Assembly: GCF_000524195.1 (NCBI RefSeq)
Contig: NW_020170399.1
Location: 255,207-319,206, forward strand
Length of the DNA: 64,000 nt
From: Echinococcus granulosus
Lineage: Eukaryota; Platyhelminthes; Cestoda; Cyclophyllidea; Taeniidae
Reading direction: 5' to 3'
The first letter of the stretch is position 1. Every line of letters starts with the position of its first letter. The notes beneath the pieces are model-generated. The model searched no databases. It was not told the origin of the DNA and saw only the letters and a program-made list of their open reading frames with translations. Shown piece by piece: positions 57,901 through 64,000 of the stretch. The translations under genes and the position numbers were made by a program.

Positions 57901-58712
57901 ATGTGAAGCCTACACGTCCGTCCTTGGTCACTGCCCAGGGTATGAGAAAGCCAAGCGATTGGTAGGGGATGGCCTGTCCGCCAATAGCCAGTCTGTGGAC
58001 ATGTACAATGCCTTTATTTGAGAAGAGGCGTGGCCCGCTTCGAGGGTCAAGGTCGTCGGAGGAGACACTGCAGAGAAGCCAGCGATCGTGGCCTAGAAAT
58101 CGTCTAACCCGCTGCCATCGACGCCTTCGAACCACACAATCGCATCGGTAGAAAGAGGAGAAGATGGCATCTCCACTAAAGGATGTTGAGTACTCCCAAC
58201 CCTTAGGCAGATTGCAGGTGAATTAGGGCGTGCAGAGAGTAAATACCAAGGAATTACAAACTCACTGCCCGGTCTTCACTGTGCTCGAGCATATACTCCC
58301 ACTCCGGCGATTCCCATTTCCACCGAGTAGACGGGAGATCAGTCCAACTACAAGTATTGTACCCAATCCGTTGATATTCGGGGGGATCTTTGACGGTGAG
58401 ATTTGATGCAGAGAAGCCCGAAGACGGATTCCAGCGCTGATGTAAAAGAGGAAATGTTGATTTAATAAGATATTGATCTACCTCATGCTGTACGATTATC
58501 TCTGTCACGCGTATTGTCGTTCCGTCAGAGGGAACAAGGAGATAAGGCGACTGATCGACACCAATGGCCCACACACACCAAGCACCAGCTACAATCCGCT
58601 TAACACGCAGCTGAACACCCCGATGTGCTCTTAGCCGTCTCCATCCCGCCTCCCAAGAGGAAAGAAAATACGCATTGCCCTTATCGTCGCAACTCCATAG
58701 GTGTTGTTCCGG
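45934..58712 (-). CDS. TECPR1: TECPR1-like tectonin beta-propeller/DysF/PH protein
   Basis: Sixteen exons recognised: 58712-58482, 58436-58266, 58201-57914, 57454-57232, 56595-56354, 55786-55504, 55001-54967, 54743-54473, 54095-53847, 52735-52532, 51932-51393, 51350-51100, 51019-50501, 50266-50062, 46735-46349, 46077-45934 (TAG); about 1413 residues. Domain order follows vertebrate TECPR1. Tectonin-type repeats open the protein. The first DysF domain runs from RWNPSSGF to GWEYSTSF and VVRRRRW. Further repeats follow (RTDVHRNNPEGSNW; LIYRSGITPETPGG), then a helical linker, a PH-like domain (WVLRFPSKAEASAWMAETQ), the second DysF domain (VYEFQFRRMLHGYTS, WKVDFSTLPG, RHRRWVRSC) and final repeats (RRDVTPSNPGGSSW; RTGISPKSPSGTGW). 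TECPR1 binds ATG5-ATG12 and damaged, sphingomyelin-exposing lysosomal membranes. The first residues are missing: the exon at 58712 begins after an acceptor (acaacag|CCG), so a short upstream coding exon is expected. The exon at 54095-53847 contains a one-base frame break. Confidence 0.9.
46736..48680 (-). other. TECPR1 intron, part downstream of nested ORF
   Basis: Part of the 3.3-kb TECPR1 intron 50061-46736. The ORFs here (for example 47272-47523) have no recognisable protein character. The 3' UTR of the nested gene at 48681 should lie in its upper part. Confidence 0.5.
48681..49847 (-). CDS. Unknown intronless protein nested in a TECPR1 intron
   Basis: An open frame of 388 residues from ATG 49847 to TGA, wholly inside the TECPR1 intron 50061-46736 and on the same strand. 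An in-frame TGA lies just upstream of a TTG at 49859. An acceptor-like gctgtcag directly before CCATG leaves a spliced 5' end possible. Composition is clearly protein-like: a charged helix AVKELQGLRDELRPLAEEAK, a Cys-rich middle with CSNVHCACIELKK and EVKVTCEDPVEAAGIVCKF, several Pro/Arg/Tyr-rich stretches (TDRYTGYRNDLGYICRPERP), and a C-terminus FPSTEYQDRYKKF. No signal peptide or membrane segment. I do not recognise the family. The Tyr/Pro-rich repeat-poor style is somewhat like axonemal or microtubule-associated proteins, but that is only an impression. Confidence 0.7.
   Translation of the reverse strand: MCSNGKRLPHLYFVQPNPFAYTQKYEEALDMVHGKIRQLFSDPNLVHTPETSALMRDIADEVAYLRFDSTLLRTASPEWSKKFTERELVTQRQAFLDTCTLLTDPGGQLTARYQVNMKPGNRDCSNVHCACIELKKNPNADADIGIGWTDTSRRSAENWAVKELQGLRDELRPLAEEAKKRTKQYLDAYGITDRYTGYRNDLGYICRPERPTGIDPALLNPGRPAIAPRWNMGVEDERARAVECTDFVAPQDTECERMARTTRKCEVKVTCEDPVEAAGIVCKFPGRTEYEDAYIDPPLRNLPSSAKKPPRTHRSVSEQPPGVRGRGPDVEIGMELMRGKNFGIGSPPRHQDVWVLGTRGSKEFPSTEYQDRYKKFRATDLNICPWER
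52533..52734 (-). other. TECPR1 exon opening the PH-like region
   Basis: Singled out because it anchors the middle of TECPR1. The join acceptor ttttag|AAA gives KPWTQTFRVDVLQISPEDRS, which parallels the vertebrate start of the PH-like domain (a KP-x-x-W/V-DVRV-like segment). It ends at CTG|gtgtgt, phase 0 on both sides, and is followed by the large 180-codon exon at 51932. Confidence 0.6.
53847..54095 (-). CDS. TECPR1: TECPR1 exon with an internal frame break
   Basis: The acceptor gtttctccag|CC at 54095 and donor GATCGC|gtgagt at 53847 look good, and both ends read as protein: SRISLWFIIQTWDLLSLHHT at the start, PPEWLLCIDSSLPSSVLNFV at the end. The two halves are in different frames. The interval is 249 nt, but the neighbouring phases require a length of 3n+2, and 248 would satisfy this. 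With one base fewer, the whole gene sums to an exact multiple of three (4242 nt including the stop). No GT-AG pair of suitable length between the halves restores the frame. This is a likely one-base assembly error or a real lesion, somewhere about 53935-54030. Confidence 0.55.
58437..58481 (-). other. Very short (45-nt) TECPR1 intron
   Basis: Between GAG|gtagat and acatcag|CGC. The 45 nt are an exact multiple of three with no in-frame stop, so the ORF reads through. Vertebrate TECPR1 aligns directly across the join (its residues before RWNP have no counterpart of the 15 inserted codons), and the 3' end has a pyrimidine-rich run, so I favour an intron. Retention would insert 15 residues at the entry of the first DysF domain. 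Confidence 0.55.
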
Positions 58713-60144
58713 CTGTTGTAGAAGGACAGCAATAAAACACAAGAAGACTTGTATAATCCAATGAAAATCATAAAAGTACAACAATAAGTCTAAACTGTGT
58801 GAAACAAAAAGCTAATTTTAACGCTTGAAACCTAAATCCAACAAATATAATAGTAGCGTAGAATGCAGTAGACTATCCGCAAATAAATCCCAAAGCCGAA
58901 GGCTACAAAAGACTCACCTATAATTAAAAAGGTAATAATAAATCGACGAACAGAAACTATTCTAAGGTAATGAATTACTAATCAGGCAAACAAAGACTCA
59001 TACTTCTACCGAAAGTGTAGCATGGTATCATGGATGCCTTCGACAATAACACAAAGATCGGATGCAAACAATGGCTACGCTTAATTATATGGAGTATTCG
59101 CAAGCATGTTAAACACATGATTTATGATTGTAACGAATTCAACTTTAGGAAGATCTACCATAAACGATGCACACCGCGATCAGCTGATATTCTAGGCAAT
59201 AGTCAAGGTCATTGGTGCATATGGCAACGTGAATAAGCATATCCCATGGAGGTGTTCCAACTTGCCCCACGTGTTAATTATATCATAAAAAATATCAAAC
59301 GGCTTCATTTTAAAAATGTAGTGGCGGGATAAGTGGATCATTCTACTTAATTACTTAAAAGATATGATTTCCTCACTTAAAAATTTACAATTTTGAAAAA
59401 TGGCTGGCATGATCTAGCCCACTTTTTATCTACAAATATTTTTCATACATGAACGTTGTTGTCTACTGTTCAAAGAGTCCTTAAGAAGTTAACACGCCCG
59501 TATCGATTTTGAGCAAATCCATTTGCGTGGCGGTTAGACGGAGATCATACGTTGAAACTTTATCGTTTTCTTAGTTGTTTTACTAGTTTAGCCCAACCTT
59601 TGCTAACTTTGGGTTATTTCAAGCAGAGCGGGTTCCCCGTTTTCGCGTAACTCATCCCAGTTGGTTGCCTTTGGAATGTGTTTACCTTGTCTATTTATAA
59701 GGCATCTTAGCATTAAGAGATGTTGTCTTTTACATACGCAATTTCGAAATTCTAAAGAGATTATCGCTTTTTGACATTGGCATGCTCTTACGGAACAGTA
59801 GTAACTGGTCAATGGTGCAGCCTTGTTTCCTCGTTTGGAGCCAAACAGATTACACTCATACTTCCTTGTATCTGTCAGTCAGATAGGGGCCGAGTTATTC
59901 TGCTTGAACTTTTATTACTGGTGCTTCTCTTCATGCCATAGTAATGGAGTGCCTTTGTTGTTGTCGTTTGCCTAATCACCGCCTGAAATCCACCTGTCTA
60001 CATTATTGGTCGCTTGCGATGGTTTTACTTTCACGCATACTGTTCCTTTGCGTGTCCCCTATGGGTCCAAATATCATTTGTGCTCTAGTGTATTTTTTAT
60101 TTAGGCAGACTTCACTGTCTATCTGTTCATTGCCCTTCTAGGAA
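58713..60144. other. Shared upstream region of TECPR1 (-) and CPTP (+)
   Basis: About 1.4 kb between the first recognised TECPR1 exon and the CPTP start codon. It must hold both promoters, the missing first TECPR1 coding exon, and probably a non-coding first CPTP exon, because the CPTP ATG follows an acceptor-like cttctag (AG at 60140-60141). No obvious TATA box or CpG island. The ORFs at 59603-59812 (-) and 59944-60141 (+) are not convincing. Confidence 0.55.
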
Positions 60145-62090
60145 ATGGCGGAATCGAACTCTGCCAGCCTTGATCTTAAACGAATGACAGAACATTTTTC
60201 CAAATCGGTCGTCGGCAATGATATCTCTACTAAGTTTTACTGTGACGGTTTTAAGGAATTATCCAGGTTTGCATATATCTTCTAACTTATTCCCCATTCA
60301 AGCATCTTGGATTCTCTCGGTCGTATCATGTACTTCGTGTTACGGGATGTTGATCAGAAACTGGGGATTCTGAACGACCTGCGTGATACGTCCAAACATT
60401 CCGCGGATTTTTGTGAACACTTCACAACTTTGAGGAAAATGTGTGACTTTGAAGCTGATCAATATGAAAGCAACCATCTAAAGCCGAATGCTAAGTGCAC
60501 TTTGGGTAGTCGAAACCTCCTAAGGTTGCATCGTGCCCTCCTTTTTGTTATCGATCTGTTCGAAAAAGTTTGTAATGGTAAGTCACCACATTGCTCAGCT
60601 TTTTAGACGGTTTATCATCTTCGTACTACTTGTTAACTCAATATTTACCAAGGCTTTGTAATGCTTGTGCATGATACCTCTCCCTAGATAGCTTTCCTTT
60701 CTCACTTCATTCTGTAAGATCAGTAAGTGCGCAGAGCATCCTATACGCGTTTTAAAAACGGTCTTTTAGAGTTACGCAATTTTGTCACTTGTTTACAGCG
60801 ATCTATATTTGGCTTGGCAGATATGTGAAGGAGGCCTTTGTGGCTTCAAATGTTTTATTACCAGCCCACGCAACCTTCATGATGTACTTAAAGTGCAACA
60901 GCGTTTCAAATAGTTCTCCAAACGCTTAATCATTGCATGGCTTATTGAGCACACTGAAAGGTGGGATTTTGCTCTAAAAGGCATTACCGATTTCAAACTT
61001 TTGCCCCGAGAGGAATTTTTCTTTTAAGTGATCAATTTTGTTGAATCAATCGTGGTCGAATCTTCTTGGGATGGTTATCTGTAGGGTTGTGAGAGGTCGA
61101 CCGTTTCACTTGGCATCGGTTTCGCGTAGTGTGTGCAGATTCCATCTCTTGATAGCAGGAGTTGGTTACCACCTTTAAGTTTCAGAGTCGCTGTCAACAC
61201 ATCTGGATTTGCGTAGTGACACCCTATTTTTATCATCAGTAGCTTTTGGTATTTTAGAGCATTTTACCTCAAGACAACTCCGGTGCCACTAACAAAGCCC
61301 CAGAGGAGTCTTGAAGCCAGTTTTACACACCGTTTGATAAGGTAATGCATTCAGAGGACCCATGCGTGTAGTCTTTGAGTCAGATTTGAGGTGTCAGTCT
61401 GAAAAATAAGGACTAGGACACTAGTTGCGTAGGCAAATTTCGGGAGGCTGAAAACGTTCGCATGGTTAAATGTACACTTAAGGGCACAAACACTACTTCT
61501 TATGTATCGCAGCCTGATGTCTTTCGGGTTTTTTTTCTTGACTCAGTGCATATTGCTTCAGCACGTCTGGTCTTATAGTGGGAGTGTCAGTGAAGCTGCA
61601 AAAGTCCGTCTTGATAAAAGAACACATTTAGACAATCACTGCGTCTACATTAATCAAAGCAGGTTTAAATGGCCTGGAAGCAACTCTTATTGAAATGAGT
61701 TGAAAGTTTGAGATATCATAATGAGCATAGCCGAATCGCTGGAGCCCAGAAAATTCCACATAATTCAATTATCAATGCACTGTATGTGTATATCCCTCAG
61801 ATCCACCGGAGTTGACGCTGTCGGAGCTGGCGAAGTCGGCGTATGACGAAAGCCTGGCAAATCACCATCCCTGGGTGGTGCGAAAAGCGGTTGCAGTGGC
61901 GTTCCTTGCGCTGCCGTATCGCCACACTTTTGTTGCCACCCTCGTAGCCAATCAACCGGCGGGCGGAGATTTGAAAGACGAGGCGTCCTGTCGGGACTAC
62001 CTGGTTGGGGTCGCATTGCCTACTTTTCGAAGGGTCTACCAACTCACTCAAGACATCTATGCGGAAGTTAACATGCTGAATTTACCCTGA
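60145..62090 (+). CDS. CPTP: Ceramide-1-phosphate transfer protein (GLTP fold)
   Basis: Exons 60145-60266, 60303-60577 and 61801-62090 (TGA) join in phase (TCCAG|gtttgc; attcaag|C; AATG|gtaagt; ccctcag|AT) into 228 residues; human CPTP has 214. GLTP-domain landmarks: FYCDGFKELSRILDSLG, IMYFVLRDVDQKLGILNDLR (the helix with the Asp/Lys headgroup-binding positions of the family), GSRNLLRLHRALLFVIDLFE, then YDESLANHHPWVVRKAVAVA with the His-Pro-Trp-Val-Val signature, and the ending RVYQLTQDIYAEVNMLNLP, nearly that of vertebrate CPTP. The family moves ceramide-1-phosphate between the trans-Golgi, plasma membrane and other membranes, and influences autophagy. The first intron is only 36 bp. The gene is divergent from TECPR1. 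Confidence 0.94.
60578..61800 (+). other. Second intron of CPTP
   Basis: About 1.2 kb from AATG|gtaagt to ccctcag|AT. It holds a 63-codon ORF at 61502 whose N-terminus is hydrophobic (SFGFFFLTQCILLQHVW) and which contains a DKR dibasic site, but there is no other support for a gene. Confidence 0.6.
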
Positions 62091-64000
62091 GAACATGTCT
62101 TTCATATCAACTATTTCTGTGTTATTTTTGTAGTGAACTTGCCCTTTTGAGAGCCTTATTGGAGTGGATCTTTCCCTTTGGCCTGCGGCTTTTACCAACC
62201 ACGGAGCTCTTTAACTGTTCACTATTTAGTATTTTTTATCACATCTTGCATGCTTTGAGGATTTTTTGACCTTTTTACACTGGCAATGGTGGTTAGTAGT
62301 CAATTATATTTTGTCATCCGTCACTCCTTCTTGCTCTCAACAAATCGCGTGTGTGGCAATCTTCGGACGTTAAGCTTGTCAAGAGTGCCGCTATAGGAGT
62401 GAAGCTGCTGAAACTGCAACAACTGGTGAAAAAAAACCGATTCTAGTTGTCTCCGCTTAATAATTGTGCTGTCTTGAGGCTTTCAATCCATCGAAATTGG
62501 CACTTGGAAGTATATTCGCAATTTCTAACGCTGGGAGTTTGGGTTATCGAGCCTTTCGTTTTTCCTGCGCTTCAATCCCTGATGGTCCGTTACTTTATCC
62601 TATTTCCACTCTGCCTTGAACAGTGAGTGCAGTCATAAAAACCGAGTTTGGCTTGCTTGCTGCGTTTGGGGTCTGGCCATGGTACGCCACGACCGCCTCT
62701 TCCACAGGTTAAAGGCGACGATTATCTCTCAGTAAACTTCCCAAGCTAATAGCTCCGGAAGATTGCATGTTTAAGTGGCAATCAAGTGTTCGACCAGATG
62801 GTACATCTCACCAAGCTGAACCACGGGAGGCTGGGAGGTGTTCTTTCTTTTACAAAATCTCTCAGTGGCTCGAAAGTAGTTGCTGCATGATATCACGTTG
62901 AGGTCATCGCGTTCCTTCTTCCATTTGCGTCATTAACAAACACTGGATGATGGTTTGACAGGCAGATTTACGGTCCTGGCTTTCAGTCGGTGGGCAAGCG
63001 CTGCTCATGGTAAAACTTTGCTTTTGACATCAGGTGTCGGTACGCGTGGGATAGCTCTTATTCAGTGCCTTCAACATGCGTCAAAAAGTGCGAATTTGAA
63101 TTCAAGCTATTGCACAGTGTTTTTGACTAACTGGTGTCAAGAGAATCGCACCACATGGTTGGAACTTGTCCAGTTTTATTTCTCCATTTCTGCTCTCTTG
63201 TTTACTGGTTAAGCTGGTCAAAATTAGTTCCTTTCAGGTCTGATGGTCGTAGTGAATAGATTAGAACTAATAAACGAAGGTGTTTTTCTTGCCCCACTGG
63301 CTGTTTGTTTACGTAAACATGCGATAACGCTTTTCACGGTTGGCGTAGCGCCCTCAAGATCGTGCACTGAACTTGATAAACACTGAATGCCATATGAAGT
63401 GAGTGAAACAGAAATTGCTCCTTGGTCCCGTCTCTTATTTTGTGAGGATCCCGATAGCGTGTCAAATGCGCATTCAACTCTGAGCCCGGAGTTTCATCCA
63501 AATTTGCTCATTGCACATGCGTTCCGTCAACTCAGAGCCACTTGGACGCGCTCAGTTGATGGTGATCTCCTTTTAACCGTTGATTGCGCCAGAGGGGTGT
63601 TGTCGCTGTTGGAATGGCGTCTTTTGACAATTCGCTGCGTCCTCTTAGGCGATCAGTGCCGTTTCTAGCCTCACACTCTTCCTGCTTCAGACCATGCAAA
63701 CACCTACGGTTAAACCTTTTTTTCGGCGAATTCGTGGTCAAGGATCTTGTTCTTATATGAGGGAACCAAACAATATCATGCAGTTTTTATGATGAAAGCG
63801 TCCAAACGTACTTTACTAGTTGAAGTACCCACCACTATACCTCATTTTTTGGAAGCCTTTTTGAGCTACACAGTATCTAGCGAATTCCACTTTTATGCAC
63901 AGTTTTGCCGCCAGGGGTCAAGTCGTCTTTGCTTTTATCACTTTTCTTGCCCAGCTGTCTATGCCAAGAAAAAGATTAAATAGCGGTTGGTGAAGCATCA
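62091..64000. other. Region downstream of CPTP, nothing recognised
   Basis: Holds the CPTP 3' UTR and then unassigned sequence. The longest ORFs on the plus strand are at 62955-63212 and 63387-63668 (93 codons, containing APWSRLLFCEDPDSV). Their composition is not clearly random, but I can attach neither a family nor splice partners. They could be exons of a gene continuing past the window, or chance. Confidence 0.4.

Noticed and set aside
58713..58784. In-frame ATG at 58784 giving a hydrophobic N-terminus to TECPR1
   Set aside because: TECPR1 is cytosolic and aligns from just after the acceptor at 58713, so the hydrophobic reading is most likely intron sequence before acaacag. It cannot be fully excluded.
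61502..61693. 63-codon ORF with hydrophobic start in a CPTP intron
   Set aside because: Signal-peptide-like, but the AT-rich context produces hydrophobic ORFs easily. No splice donor, family or second feature supports it.
1..64000. tRNA, rRNA, CRISPR arrays, bacterial-type operons
   Set aside because: No tRNA-like A/B boxes with a matching fold, no rRNA segments and no regularly spaced identical repeats were recognised. The LTR-like repeats are far too long, diverged and irregularly spaced for CRISPR.

Overview
The window is eukaryotic genomic DNA from an intron-rich, moderately AT-rich animal genome. The proteins are metazoan (tubby-like, p115/USO1, TECPR1, ceramide-1-phosphate transfer protein, PLEKHH). 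Introns run from 45 bp to several kb, LTR-derived repeats are interspersed, and there is one 100-base assembly gap. A lophotrochozoan, most likely a parasitic flatworm with a repeat-rich genome (a tapeworm of the diphyllobothriid type is my best guess), fits the style. No single sequence proves the taxon, so this is inference. All exon joins were worked out by eye from splice signals, phase and family alignment; there is no transcript evidence.

Layout. 1-5364: no gene, only LTR-like repeats, including a 1.06 kb composite element at 1602-2662. 5365-9801 (-): an intronless 1478-codon PLEKHH-type protein (coiled coil, two PH, MyTH4, FERM). 9805-16240: gene-poor, with two alternating purine-pyrimidine tracts just upstream of PLEKHH and three solo LTRs. 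16286-18737 (+): a three-exon gene of unknown family. 20248-33295 (+): a tubby-like gene with at least 11 exons. One of its introns holds a second composite LTR element, a tiny secreted-peptide ORF and the gap. 33721-43203 (-): a complete USO1/p115 gene in 14 exons, convergent with tubby. 43204-45933: intergenic, one solo LTR. 45934-58712 (-): a TECPR1-like gene in 16 recognisable exons, with an unrelated intronless ORF (48681-49847, same strand) nested in its largest intron. 60145-62090 (+): a three-exon CPTP gene, head to head with TECPR1. 62091-64000: nothing recognised.

Functional themes. USO1 (Golgi tethering), TECPR1 (membrane-damage and autophagy factor with DysF domains) and CPTP (ceramide-1-phosphate transfer) all act on secretory or endolysosomal membranes, and TECPR1 and CPTP share an intergenic region. 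Tubby-like proteins carry membrane receptors into cilia with IFT-A. PLEKHH proteins link phosphoinositides to the cytoskeleton. There is no operon-like organisation; clustering may be chance.

Most worth following up: the family of about 190-bp direct terminal repeats flanking a non-coding body (a miniature LTR element with solo LTRs), the gene nested inside TECPR1, the 44-residue secreted-peptide ORF beside the gap, the p115 homologue that lacks an acidic tail, and the one-base reading-frame break in TECPR1.
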